Shown here: piece by piece, positions 1 through 7,841 of the stretch
How the letters are laid out: the number at the start of each line of letters is the position of its first letter
Numbering within the stretch: position 1 is the stretch's first letter
DNA from: Sphingomonas sp. IC081
Lineage (GTDB): Bacteria; Pseudomonadota; Alphaproteobacteria; Sphingomonadales; Sphingomonadaceae
Assembly (NCBI RefSeq): GCF_006874585.1
Contig: NZ_CP029762.1
Location: forward strand, 248,001 to 312,000
Direction of reading: 5' to 3'
DNA length: 64,000 nucleotides
The notes under the pieces: generated by a model
Database searches by the model: none
What the model was told of the DNA's origin: nothing
Seen by the model: only the letters and a program-made list of their open reading frames with translations
Program-made: the position numbers and the translations under genes

Positions 1-65
1 AGCCGCAGGCGCTGCTGGCGCACGGGCAGGGCGCGGGCTTCCGGGTCTGGCAGGAGGCCGACTGA
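1..65 (+). CDS. 3' end of an unidentified gene (partial)
   Basis: The window opens inside an open frame (third frame) that ends at TGA 63-65. The visible C-terminus is about 20 residues, ending GFRVWQEAD. It is too short to assign a family. Codon use is GC-rich like the neighbouring genes, and the stop lies 126 bp before the nasT start, so it is plausibly a real upstream gene. Confidence 0.35.
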   Translation, partial: PQALLAHGQGAGFRVWQEAD

Positions 66-191
66 CCTGTCGAGGGGCCCTCCCGGACGCTGCACTGCAC
101 AAGCGGCGTTGACGCGGTGGCCGTGCTGGGCGATGTGCGACAGGGGCTGCCGGTCGAGCGGCCGGTCGGCCAGACGGCCCAGCGGGGTGAA

Positions 192-773
192 ATGAGAATC
201 GTCATCATCGACGACAGCGGCTTGCGCGCGACGGTGCTCGAAGAGGGGCTGCGCGAGGCGGGCTACGACGATATCCATATCGTCCCGCCGCGCGGCGCTT
301 TCGTGGCGCGGCTGGAACGCATGGCCCCCGATGTCGTGCTGATGGACCTGGGCAGTCCGAGCCGCGACACCCTTGAGGAAATGCTCACCGTCAGCCGCGC
401 GCTGGCACGGCCCATCGCGATGTTTGTCGACCAGTCCGACGAGGCGATGATCGGCGCCGCCATCGATGCCGGGGTCTCCGCCTATGTCGTCGACGGGCTG
501 CGCAAGGAGCGGGTCAAGCCGGTGCTGGAACTGGCGGTGCGCCGGTTCAACACGTTCTCGCGCATGCAGAGCGAACTGGAGGAAGCGCGCACCGCGCTGG
601 CCGATCGCAAGGTGGTCGACCGGGCCAAGTCGATCCTGATGAACCAGCGCGGGCTGTCGGAGCAGGATGCCTACAACCTCTTGCGCACCAGCGCGATGAA
701 CCAGGGCAAGAAGATCGTGGATGTGGCGCAGGCGCTGATTACCGCCAGCGACCTTCTGGGAGGCGGATTATGA
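192..773 (+). CDS. nasT: NasT-type ANTAR antitermination regulator
   Basis: Encodes 193 aa, the usual NasT length. An N-terminal receiver-like domain has the acidic pocket D7/D8 and D52 (VLMDLGS). It is followed by a helical linker (about 120-135) and a C-terminal ANTAR domain (about 130-188, around DRAKSILMNQRGLSE and KKIVDVAQALI). ANTAR proteins bind paired hexaloop RNA hairpins and prevent transcription termination; in nas systems NasT is held inactive by NasS until nitrate or nitrite is present. The open frame extends upstream to a GTG at 117, but the ATG at 192 begins exactly at the conserved MRIVIIDD and is preferred. The upstream purine stretch is weak. It overlaps nasS by 4 bases (ATGA), so the pair is translationally coupled. 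Two matching RNA targets lie downstream, before narK and nirB. Confidence 0.92.
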   Translation: MRIVIIDDSGLRATVLEEGLREAGYDDIHIVPPRGAFVARLERMAPDVVLMDLGSPSRDTLEEMLTVSRALARPIAMFVDQSDEAMIGAAIDAGVSAYVVDGLRKERVKPVLELAVRRFNTFSRMQSELEEARTALADRKVVDRAKSILMNQRGLSEQDAYNLLRTSAMNQGKKIVDVAQALITASDLLGGGL

Positions 774-1984
774 CAACAAGCCTGCGTATCGCCTTCCTGC
801 CGCTCAACGACGTGGCAGTGCTGGCGGCAGCCCGTGAACGCGGTTTCGCCGAAGACGAAGGAATCGCGCTCGACCTCGTGCGCACGACGAGTTGGGCGAC
901 CTTGCGCGACCGGCTGGTCTACGGGCAGGTTCAGGCCGCGCACATGCTGGCGCCGCTGGCGGTTGCGGTGACGCTGGGCCTCAGCCAGCAACCGGCGGCG
1001 CTGGCCGCGCCCTACAAGCTCGGCGTCAATGGCAACATGCTGGTCATGGCCCGCGATTTTGCCGCAGCGCTCGATCCCGATCCGGCGCGGCGCCTGGCCG
1101 ATCCGCTGGGCACCGCGCACGATTTTGCCGCAGCCATCGGGCTCTGGCGGCGCAAGCCGGTGATCGGCGTTGTCCATCGGTTTTCCAGCCACGCCCTCAT
1201 GCTGCGCTACTGGTTGGCGAGCGCGGGTATCGATCCCGACCGCGACGTGGTGCTGCGGGTGCTGCCGCCCTCGCTGACGGTCGAGGCGATCCATGCCGGG
1301 GAGATCGACGGGTTCATCGCCGGGGAGCCCTGGGGCGGTGCCGCGATTGCCTCGGGCCGGGCCGAGGCGGTCGCCATCGGCGAACGCATCTGGCAGCGCG
1401 GGGTGGAGAAAGTGCTGGCCTTCCGCGAGCCCTGGCTTGAGGAAAACCCCGATACGGTCGACCGCTTGCTGCGTGCGCTGGCGCGGGCCGCGGCCTGGTG
1501 CGACGAGCCGGACAACCGCGAAGGGCTCGCCGAGATCCTGTCGCGTGCTGACTATGTAGACCAGCCGGCGGACCTGATCCTGGGCGCGCTGGGCGGCCGG
1601 ATCGCGCCGCGCGCCGGAGATGCGCCGCTCGATTGCCCCAATTTCGTGCTGTTCTCGCGCGAGGCGACGCCGTTTCCCTGGCGCAGTCAGGCGCTGTGGA
1701 TCTATTCGCAGTTGGTGCGCTGGGGCATGGTCGAGGCCTCGCCGCAAGCCGCCGCGCAGGCCGCTGCGGTGTTTCGTCCCGACGTGTTCCGCCGGGCGCT
1801 GGCCGGCAGCGACGTGCCGATGCCCGGGGCCAGCATGAAACTGGAAGGTGCGCTGGCAAGCCCGCGTGCGGTCGGCTCGCGCGGGGGCGACCTTACGCTG
1901 GGGCCGGACCGCTTCTTCGATGGCCGTGTCTTCGATCCTGAGCGGATCGACGACTATCTGGAAGGCTTTTTGCAGTTGCGCTGA
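770..1984 (+). CDS. nasS: NasS nitrate/nitrite sensor (NrtA-like, cytoplasmic)
   Basis: Encodes 404 aa of the NrtA/CmpA/NasS nitrate-binding fold. The N-terminus (MTTSLRIAFLPLND) enters the fold directly with no signal peptide. This separates it from periplasmic NrtA, and no ABC permease or ATPase genes lie nearby. In Azotobacter and Paracoccus NasS binds NasT without nitrate and releases it when nitrate or nitrite binds. The coupling to nasT (ATGA overlap at 770-773) fits that stoichiometric partnership. The stop is followed within about 20 bp by the promoter-like region of narK, so nasTS is probably a separate transcription unit from the structural genes it controls. Confidence 0.9.
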   Translation: MTTSLRIAFLPLNDVAVLAAARERGFAEDEGIALDLVRTTSWATLRDRLVYGQVQAAHMLAPLAVAVTLGLSQQPAALAAPYKLGVNGNMLVMARDFAAALDPDPARRLADPLGTAHDFAAAIGLWRRKPVIGVVHRFSSHALMLRYWLASAGIDPDRDVVLRVLPPSLTVEAIHAGEIDGFIAGEPWGGAAIASGRAEAVAIGERIWQRGVEKVLAFREPWLEENPDTVDRLLRALARAAAWCDEPDNREGLAEILSRADYVDQPADLILGALGGRIAPRAGDAPLDCPNFVLFSREATPFPWRSQALWIYSQLVRWGMVEASPQAAAQAAAVFRPDVFRRALAGSDVPMPGASMKLEGALASPRAVGSRGGDLTLGPDRFFDGRVFDPERIDDYLEGFLQLR

Positions 1985-2005
1985 AAAGATTGCGAATTTT
2001 GTGCC

Positions 2006-2037
2006 TTGCAACATCGGGCGAATCACGGAATTATATG
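2006..2037 (+). promoter_or_regulatory. possible promoter for the narK leader
   Basis: TTGCAA (2006-2011) and an A+T-rich TATATG (2032-2037) lie in the only A+T-rich stretch between nasS and narK. The spacing of 20 is long for a sigma-70 promoter, so the exact hexamers are uncertain. A start near 2041-2045 would place the first hexaloop hairpin (2043) at the very 5' end of the transcript. Confidence 0.3.
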
Positions 2038-2042
2038 AACAC

Positions 2043-2092
2043 CGTGCGATGAAGCACGACCATACCGGATAGGCCGTTCCAAGGGCGGGACG
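2043..2092 (+). promoter_or_regulatory. NasT (ANTAR) RNA target: two hexaloop hairpins in the narK leader
   Basis: Hairpin 1 is CGTGC (2043-2047), loop GATGAA, GCACG (2054-2058). Hairpin 2 is CGTTCC (2075-2080), loop AAGGGC, GGGACG (2087-2092), with one T-G wobble. Both loops are six bases with G at position 4, and loop 2 has A at position 1. This is the signature of ANTAR-bound RNA in the eut and nas systems. The linker is 16 bases. The pair stands upstream of a terminator (2116-2168) and the narK start, and the nasT gene is adjacent. Confidence 0.72.
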
Positions 2093-2115
2093 CCATCCTC
2101 ACCGATATTCGCAGC

Positions 2116-2168
2116 AAAGCCGCTGACCGGGCTCACCGCAAGGGTGACGTCCGGCCTGCGGCTTTTTT
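2116..2168 (+). terminator. leader terminator upstream of narK
   Basis: AAAGCCGC (2116-2123) pairs with GCGGCTTT (2158-2165). The inner stems are CCGG (2127-2130)/CCGG (2151-2154) and TCACC (2133-2137)/GGTGA (2143-2147), and the structure ends in six T (2163-2168). It lies 26 bp before the narK start, so it would block transcription unless antiterminated. A competing pairing is possible between 2088-2092 plus 2099-2103 and 2143-2152. Confidence 0.8.
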
Positions 2169-2194
2169 CGTGTCCGTTTTATGGGGGACGTTCG

Positions 2195-3457
2195 ATGGCA
2201 TCCGCATACTGGGAACGTGATGGAAAGGCCGATCCGGCCGAAAATGCACCGATGAGCGCAGCGGCGACCAGCTTCTGGAAAGCCGGTCATACGCCGACGC
2301 TGATCGCCGCCTTTCTTTACTTCGACCTCGCCTTCATGGTCTGGGTCCTGCTGGGGCCGCTGGCGCCCGAAATTTCCAAGACGCTGGGCCTGACGCCCGC
2401 TGAAAAGGGCCTGATGGTGGCCGTGCCGACGCTCGCCGGCGCGCTGCTGCGCGTCGTCAACGGCCTGCTGGTGGACCGCATCGGCCCCAAGCGTTCGGGC
2501 GCGATCAGCCAGGTCATCGTCATTGCCGGACTGTTCTTCGCCTGGTTCATGGGGGTGAGCAGCTTTGCCGGAACCCTGGCGCTGGGCGTGATCCTCGGTT
2601 TTGCCGGGGCCAGCTTCGCGATCGCCTTGCCGCTCGCCAGCCGCTGGTATCCGGCCGAGCATCAGGGCAAGGCGATGGGCCTTGCCGGCATGGGCAATTC
2701 GGGCACGGTGCTCGCTTCGCTCTTTGCACCGGTGCTGGCCAAGATGTTCGGCTGGAACGCGGTGCTGGGCCTTGCCTGCATCCCGCTGAGCGTCGTTTTT
2801 GTCGCCTACATGCTGATGGCCAAGGATTCGCCTAACCAGCCCGCCCCGCGCAAGCTGGTCGACTATTTCGAACCGCTCAAGCACGCCGATGCCTGGTGGC
2901 TGATGGGCTTCTATTCGGTGACGTTTGGTGGTTTTGTCGGTCTTGCCGCCTCGCTGCCGATCTATTTCACCGACCAGTTCGGCCTGACCACGATCACCGC
3001 CGGTTACTGCACCGCTGCCTGCGTCTTTGCCGGTTCGCTGGTGCGCCCGATGGGCGGCGCCCTGGCTGACAGGATCGGCGGCGTGAAGGCGCTGATGATG
3101 GTCTACACGGTCGCCGCGATCGCCCTTGCCGGGGTGGCGCAGGCCCACTCCCTGCCCGCGGCGCTGGGCATGTTCGTGATCGCCATGCTGGCGCTGGGCA
3201 CCGGCAACGGTTCCGTTTTCCAGCTCGTGCCGCAGCGCTTCCAGGCCGAGATCGGGGTGATGACCGGTCTGGTCGGCATGGCCGGCGGCATTGGCGGCTT
3301 CTACCTCGCCAGCTCGCTGGGGCTGGCCAAGCAGCTGACCGGCAGCTTCGCCCCCGGGTTCCTGATCTTCGCAGGGCTTGCCGTGGTGGCGCTCGCTTCG
3401 GTGGCGCTGGTCAAGAGCCGCTGGCGCGCGACCTGGAAGACCGTCGCCCGCATATAA
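2195..3457 (+). CDS. narK: MFS nitrate/nitrite transporter
   Basis: Encodes 420 aa of the nitrate/nitrite porter family (NarK/NasA) in the inner membrane, with about 12 membrane segments. Family signatures are visible: the glycine-rich helix GFAGASFAIALPLASRWYP (about 145-163) with GLAGMGNSG after it, and the second glycine-rich segment GTGNGSVFQLVP near residue 340. The frame is open from 2144, but the ATG at 2195 has GGGGGA seven bases upstream and lies beyond the leader terminator, so it is preferred. The gene probably supplies nitrate to the reductases encoded downstream. A GC-rich stem (3470-3475/3496-3501) lies between this gene and the porin gene without a T-run. Confidence 0.88.
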   Translation: MASAYWERDGKADPAENAPMSAAATSFWKAGHTPTLIAAFLYFDLAFMVWVLLGPLAPEISKTLGLTPAEKGLMVAVPTLAGALLRVVNGLLVDRIGPKRSGAISQVIVIAGLFFAWFMGVSSFAGTLALGVILGFAGASFAIALPLASRWYPAEHQGKAMGLAGMGNSGTVLASLFAPVLAKMFGWNAVLGLACIPLSVVFVAYMLMAKDSPNQPAPRKLVDYFEPLKHADAWWLMGFYSVTFGGFVGLAASLPIYFTDQFGLTTITAGYCTAACVFAGSLVRPMGGALADRIGGVKALMMVYTVAAIALAGVAQAHSLPAALGMFVIAMLALGTGNGSVFQLVPQRFQAEIGVMTGLVGMAGGIGGFYLASSLGLAKQLTGSFAPGFLIFAGLAVVALASVALVKSRWRATWKTVARI

Positions 3458-3529
3458 TGGGAGAGCAGCGCGGCGTTCCGGCCTGACGGTCGGGGCGCCG
3501 CCATCCCTTGCCCCCAGGAGATCAGCCGA

Positions 3530-4735
3530 ATGCGATACATGCTTGGAACGGTGGCCGCGCTGGCCGCCGCCGGGTCCGCTCATGCCGAAGAAGTGGACCT
3601 CAAACCCATTGTCGAAGCGCGGGCGCGCTACGAACATGTCGACCAGGACGACATCGACAAGGCCGCCGATGCCCTGACCTTGCGCCTGCGCGCCGGTGCC
3701 ACCGCGACGACCGGCGCTTTCAGCGCCACCGTCGTCGGCCAGGGCACGCTGGCCGCGGTGGATCACTATTATGACGGCCTGAACGGTGTGGCCAACCGGC
3801 CCTTGGTGGCCGATCCCCAGGACATCGCGCTCTACCTCGCCCAGCTTCAGTACAAGACCAAGGGCGTGACGCTGACGGCAGGCCGCCAGAGGATCGCCCT
3901 CGACGACGAGCGATTTGTCGGCAATGCCGGTTTTCGTGACAATGCGCAGACCTTCGATGCCGTGCGTGCCGAACTGACCCCGCTCAAGGGGCTGAAGCTC
4001 GACGTTTCCTATGCCTGGAGTGCCCGCACCATCTGGGGCATCGACGGCCACGGCGCACGCCAGCAGGCGGTGAGCGGCGACAATGTCTTTGCCAACCTTT
4101 CCTACGTGACGCCGGTGGGCACCCTTTCGGGCTTTGCCTATCTGGTCGACCAGGACGAGGCGGCCGTGCAGGGCTACCGCCTGTCGAGCCAGACTTACGG
4201 GACCCGTCTGGCCGGCAGCCATGCCTTCGGCAAGGATGCCAAGCTCTCGTGGCAGGCCAGCTATGCCCGCCAGTACGACTGGCACCATAATCCCAATAAC
4301 TACCACGCCGATTACTGGCTGGCCGACGCCCTGCTCGACGTGAAGGGCTGGAAGCTCAATGGCGGCTATGAAGTGCTCGGCGCCAGCAGCGGCGCGGCGC
4401 TGACCAGTTTCCAGGTCCCGCTCGGCACCAATTTCAAGTTCCAGGGCTGGGCCGACAAGTTCCTGACCACGCCGGCCAACGGCGTGCGGGATCTCTACTT
4501 CGGTGGTGGCTACGGGATGAAGCAGCTGGGCCCGCTTTCGGCGGTCGCCCTGCAGGGCACCTGGCACCGGTTCGACGGCGACCGGCTGGACCAGCACTAT
4601 GGCAACGAGCTTGATCTTATCGCGAGTGCGAAGGTCAGCAAGACGACCGTTGCGCTGCGTTATGCCCATTACGACGCCCGCCAGATGGCGGTGGACACCG
4701 ATAAGTACTGGATTCAATTCGACTGGGCGATCTGA
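3530..4735 (+). CDS. outer-membrane porin, alginate-export-like family
   Basis: Encodes 401 aa. A signal peptide (MRYMLGTVAALAAAGSAHA) is followed by a protein built of alternating amphipathic beta strands ending in an aromatic-flanked strand (YWIQFDWAI). The blocks QYKTKGVTLTAGRQRIALDDERFVG style (about 105-125) and the barrel pattern resemble the alginate-export porin family common in sphingomonads. AGGAG sits about 9 bases before the ATG at 3530. It lies between the nitrate transporter and nirB, and so is probably co-transcribed with narK; a hairpin terminator follows. I infer that it lets nitrate or nitrite cross the outer membrane; the substrate is not shown by sequence. Confidence 0.75.
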   Translation: MRYMLGTVAALAAAGSAHAEEVDLKPIVEARARYEHVDQDDIDKAADALTLRLRAGATATTGAFSATVVGQGTLAAVDHYYDGLNGVANRPLVADPQDIALYLAQLQYKTKGVTLTAGRQRIALDDERFVGNAGFRDNAQTFDAVRAELTPLKGLKLDVSYAWSARTIWGIDGHGARQQAVSGDNVFANLSYVTPVGTLSGFAYLVDQDEAAVQGYRLSSQTYGTRLAGSHAFGKDAKLSWQASYARQYDWHHNPNNYHADYWLADALLDVKGWKLNGGYEVLGASSGAALTSFQVPLGTNFKFQGWADKFLTTPANGVRDLYFGGGYGMKQLGPLSAVALQGTWHRFDGDRLDQHYGNELDLIASAKVSKTTVALRYAHYDARQMAVDTDKYWIQFDWAI

Positions 4736-4747
4736 TCGCCGCTTTTG

Positions 4748-4783
4748 ACGGAATCGCTTGAGCCTTCGGGCGATTCCGTTTAT
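4748..4783 (+). terminator. hairpin terminator after the porin gene
   Basis: ACGGAATCGC (4748-4757) pairs perfectly with GCGATTCCGT (4770-4779) across a 12-base loop, followed by a short T-rich tract TTTATT. It starts 13 bp after the porin stop. The loop and 3' flank also contain promoter-like hexamers (see 4758-4786). Confidence 0.65.
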
Positions 4784-4786
4784 TGT
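4758..4786 (+). promoter_or_regulatory. nirB: possible nirB promoter inside the terminator hairpin
   Basis: TTGAGC (4758-4763) and TATTGT (4781-4786) are separated by 17 bp, each matching four of six sigma-70 consensus positions. A start near 4792-4794 would put the first hexaloop hairpin (4795) at the transcript 5' end. The -35 element would sit in the loop of the upstream terminator. Confidence 0.33.
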
Positions 4787-4794
4787 GCAATGCA

Positions 4795-4876
4795 AAGGAC
4801 GACGGTGTCCTTCCTACATCACCGAAGCGACCCACCGGCGGGTCGCGGAGGCCCATACGATGGCAAGGCCGCCATC
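4795..4876 (+). promoter_or_regulatory. NasT (ANTAR) RNA target: three hexaloop hairpins in the nirB leader
   Basis: H1 is AAGGAC (4795-4800), loop GACGGT, GTCCTT (4807-4812). H2 is GCGACCC (4827-4833), loop ACCGGC, GGGTCGC (4840-4846). H3 is GATGGC (4859-4864), loop AAGGCC, GCCATC (4871-4876). All stems are perfect, all loops are exactly six bases with G at position 4, and H2 and H3 also have A at position 1 as in known ANTAR targets. The 3' arm and half the loop of H3 are part of the 5' arm of the terminator that follows. Stabilising H3 with bound NasT would therefore prevent termination. Confidence 0.8.
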
Positions 4877-4926
4877 CAGACTTTCGGTTTCAAACCGAGG
4901 GTCCGGATGGCGGCCTTTTTCTTTTT
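4867..4926 (+). terminator. leader terminator (attenuator) upstream of nirB
   Basis: GGCCGCCATCC (4867-4877) pairs over 11 bp with GGATGGCGGCC (4905-4915). An inner stem TCGGTTT (4884-4890)/AAACCGA (4892-4898) lies inside it, and TTTTTCTTTTT (4916-4926) follows. It ends 27 bp before the nirB start, and there is no stop codon of a gene nearby to explain it as an ordinary end-of-gene terminator. It overlaps hairpin H3 and is the likely off state of the operon. Confidence 0.88.
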
Positions 4927-4953
4927 CTCCCTCGAATTTCAGGAGATGCGGGG

Positions 4954-7500
4954 ATGGAATTTCAGGACGGGATCGACGCTTCGGCGGATTACGAGGACAG
5001 GCTGATCGTGCCTTCGGCCGATGTGCGTGAGCACCTCGTTGTGGTCGGTAACGGCATGGCGGGCTGCCGCGCGGTGGAGGAACTGCTGGCGCGCGACGCT
5101 TCGCGTTACCGCGTCACCATCTTCGGCGCCGAGCCGCACGTGAACTACAACCGCATCATGCTCTCGCCGGTGCTGGCGGGCGAGAAGACCTTCGACGAGA
5201 TCGTCATCAACAGCCGCGAATGGTACGACGAGAACGACATCGCCCTCATCACCGCCGATCCCGTCACCGCGATCGACCGGGCGGGCAAGACCGTCACTTC
5301 GAAGTCGGGCCGCAAGGTCCACTACGACCGGTTGCTGATCGCCACCGGCTCCGATCCCTTCATCATCCCGGTCCCCGGCAAGGACCTGCCGGGCGTCATC
5401 TCGTTCCGCGACATGAAGGACGTGGACACGATGCTGGCCGCGGCCGAGGCGGGCAAGGTCGATGGCGCCAGCGAGGCAGCGGCCAGCGCGGTGGTCATCG
5501 GCGGCGGCCTGCTCGGCCTTGAAGCCGCGCACGGGCTGACGCTGCGCGGCATGAAGGTCACTGTTATCCACCTGATGCCGACGCTGATGGAGCGCCAGCT
5601 CGACGAAGCGGCAGGCTGGCTGCTCAAGACGGCGCTGGAAGGGCGCGGCCAGACGATCCTTACCGGCGCCGACACCGCGGAGATCTACGGCGAGGGCAAG
5701 GTCGAGGGCGTGCGCCTCAAGGACGGGCGCGAGATTCCCGCGAGCCTGGTGGTCATGGCGGTCGGCATCCGGCCTGCGGTGGCTCTGGCACGCGAGGCGG
5801 GGCTTGAGGTGGGCCGCGGCATCAAGGTCGACGATCACATGGTGACGAGCGATCCCGCCGTGCTCGCGGTGGGCGAATGCGTCGAGCATGACGGCAATGT
5901 CTACGGCCTCGTGGCGCCGCTCTGGGACATGTGCCGCAGCCTGGCCGACGGCCTGACCGACCAGCACAGCGGCTACAAGGGTTCGGTCACTTCCACCAAG
6001 CTCAAGGTCGCGGGCCTCGACGTGTTCTCGGCCGGGGACTTCTCGGGCGGCGAAGGCTGCGAGGACATCGTCCTGCGCGATGCCGCGCGCGGGGTCTACA
6101 AGCGCGTCGTGGTCAAGGCGGACAAGGTCGTCGGCGCGGTGCTCTATGGCGACACTGCCGATGGCGGCTGGTACTTCGACCTGCTCAAGAAGGGCGAGGA
6201 CGTTTCGGAAATCCGCGACCTCCTGATCTTCGGGCAGGCCTTTGCCGCCGGAGGAGCCGGGCTGGACCCTAAGGCCGCCGTTGCGGCGCTCCCCGCAGAT
6301 GCCGAAATCTGCGGCTGCAACGGCGTCTCCAAGGGACAGGTCGTGGCTTCGATCGAGGGCGGCGCCTGCAGTCTCGATGCCGTGCGCGCCACCTGCAAGG
6401 CCTCGGCCAGCTGCGGTTCGTGCACCGGCCTCGTCGAGACGCTGCTGGCACTGACGCTGGGAGAAGAGGTACAGAACGGCCCCAAGACCCTGTGCAAGTG
6501 CACCAGCTTCACCCACGACGACGTGCGCCGCGAGATCGTGGCGCAGGAGATGAAGTCGATCCCCGAGGTGATGCACAAGCTCCACTGGTCGACACCCGAC
6601 GGCTGCGCCTCGTGCCGCCCGGCGCTCAACTACTATCTGCTCTGCGCGCTTCCGGGCGAATACGTCGACGACCAGGCCAGCCGCTTCGTCAACGAGCGTA
6701 TGCACGCCAACATCCAGAAGGACGGCACCTACTCGGTGGTCCCGCGCATGTGGGGCGGCCTTACCAATCCGAAGGAACTGCGCGCGATCGCCGATGTCGT
6801 CGAGAAGTTCAATGCGCCGATGGTCAAGGTGACCGGCGGCCAGCGGCTCGACATCTTCGGGATCAGGAAGGAGGACCTGCCCGCGGTCTGGGCCGACCTC
6901 AACGCCGCCGGCATGGTCTCGGGCCACGCCTACGGCAAGAGCTTGCGCACCGTGAAGACTTGCGTTGGGTCCGAATGGTGCCGCTTCGGCACGCAGGATT
7001 CGACCGGCCTCGGTGTCCAGATCGAGCGGATGACCTGGGGCTCGTGGATGCCGCACAAGTTCAAGATCGCCGTCTCGGGCTGCCCGCGCAACTGCGCCGA
7101 AGCCACGATCAAGGACTTTGGCGTGGTCTGCGTCGACTCGGGCTACGAACTCCACGTCGGCGGCAATGGCGGCATCCACGTCCGCGCCACCGACCTCCTC
7201 TGCAAGGTCGCGACCGAGCAGGAGGCGATGGAGGTCTGCGCCGCCTTCATCCAGCTCTACCGCGAGGAAGCCCGCTATCTCGAACGCACCGCGCCGTGGA
7301 TCGAGCGTGTCGGCCTTGGCTACGTGAAGGGCAAGCTGCTCGAAAGCGACGGCGCGCCTGCCGATGCGATCGCGACGTATGCCGCGCGCTTCCACCATTC
7401 GCAGAGCTTCTCCCAGGAAGATCCCTGGGCCGAGCGTGCCGCCGGCGACCGCGCCGACCTGCACCAGCCGCTCGAACCCATCGCAATTGCCGCGGAGTGA
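4954..7500 (+). CDS. nirB: assimilatory nitrite reductase [NAD(P)H], large subunit
   Basis: Encodes 848 aa, normal for NirB; it reduces nitrite to ammonium in the cytoplasm. Domains in order: an FAD/NAD(P) pyridine nucleotide-disulfide oxidoreductase region (GNGMAG at 32-37), a BFD-like [2Fe-2S] domain (C453, C455, C487, C490), a second BFD-like segment from about 514 (CKCTSF...CASC), then the sulfite/nitrite reductase half. Siroheme-[4Fe-4S] ligands are C670, C676, C710 and C714 (CVGSEWC and SGCPRNC). The frame is open from upstream, but the ATG at 4954 has AGGAG eight bases before it and lies past the attenuator. The gene corresponds to nasB of Paracoccus. It is followed at 5 bp by nirD. 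Confidence 0.96.
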   Translation: MEFQDGIDASADYEDRLIVPSADVREHLVVVGNGMAGCRAVEELLARDASRYRVTIFGAEPHVNYNRIMLSPVLAGEKTFDEIVINSREWYDENDIALITADPVTAIDRAGKTVTSKSGRKVHYDRLLIATGSDPFIIPVPGKDLPGVISFRDMKDVDTMLAAAEAGKVDGASEAAASAVVIGGGLLGLEAAHGLTLRGMKVTVIHLMPTLMERQLDEAAGWLLKTALEGRGQTILTGADTAEIYGEGKVEGVRLKDGREIPASLVVMAVGIRPAVALAREAGLEVGRGIKVDDHMVTSDPAVLAVGECVEHDGNVYGLVAPLWDMCRSLADGLTDQHSGYKGSVTSTKLKVAGLDVFSAGDFSGGEGCEDIVLRDAARGVYKRVVVKADKVVGAVLYGDTADGGWYFDLLKKGEDVSEIRDLLIFGQAFAAGGAGLDPKAAVAALPADAEICGCNGVSKGQVVASIEGGACSLDAVRATCKASASCGSCTGLVETLLALTLGEEVQNGPKTLCKCTSFTHDDVRREIVAQEMKSIPEVMHKLHWSTPDGCASCRPALNYYLLCALPGEYVDDQASRFVNERMHANIQKDGTYSVVPRMWGGLTNPKELRAIADVVEKFNAPMVKVTGGQRLDIFGIRKEDLPAVWADLNAAGMVSGHAYGKSLRTVKTCVGSEWCRFGTQDSTGLGVQIERMTWGSWMPHKFKIAVSGCPRNCAEATIKDFGVVCVDSGYELHVGGNGGIHVRATDLLCKVATEQEAMEVCAAFIQLYREEARYLERTAPWIERVGLGYVKGKLLESDGAPADAIATYAARFHHSQSFSQEDPWAERAAGDRADLHQPLEPIAIAAE

Positions 7501-7505
7501 CAGAC

Positions 7506-7841
7506 ATGACCCAGTGGATCGAAATCGGCTTGCTGTCCGACATCCCGCTTCGCGGCGCCCGCACTGTCCAGCTTGAGGGCGAGAAGGAAATCGCGGTGTT
7601 CCGCACCGGCGACGGCGAGGTCTTCGCGCTCGTCAACGAATGCCCGCACAAGAAGGGGCCGCTCAGCCAGGGCATCGTCCATGGCCACTCGGTCGCCTGC
7701 CCGCTGCACAACTGGAACATCGCGCTGCGCACCGGCGAGGCGCAGGGCGAGGACAAGGGCTGCACCCCCACCATCGCGGTCAGGCTCGAGGGTGAGCGCG
7801 TGCTCATCGCCCGTCCGGAACTGGTGGAGGAGGCAGCCTGA
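7506..7841 (+). CDS. nirD: nitrite reductase small subunit / Rieske ferredoxin
   Basis: Encodes 111 aa with one Rieske-type [2Fe-2S] domain. The ligand motifs CPH (NECPHKKGPL) and CPLH (VACPLHNW) are both intact, unlike some NirD proteins that have lost the cluster. In Paracoccus the equivalent NasG is thought to pass electrons from the NADH-dependent nitrite reductase to the nitrate reductase. With intact ligands and no separate nitrate-reductase flavoprotein gene here, the same role is likely. The stop overlaps the next start (TGATG at 7839-7843). Confidence 0.93.
   Translation: MTQWIEIGLLSDIPLRGARTVQLEGEKEIAVFRTGDGEVFALVNECPHKKGPLSQGIVHGHSVACPLHNWNIALRTGEAQGEDKGCTPTIAVRLEGERVLIARPELVEEAA

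Noticed and set aside
770..1984. ABC-type periplasmic nitrate-binding protein (NrtA)
   Set aside because: No signal peptide, no permease or ATPase genes, and translational coupling to nasT; the sensor NasS is the better call.
671..2026. Long minus-strand open frame opposite nasS
   Set aside because: Arg/Gly/His-rich translation without any family resemblance, fully antisense to a clear NasS gene; a product of high GC codon bias.
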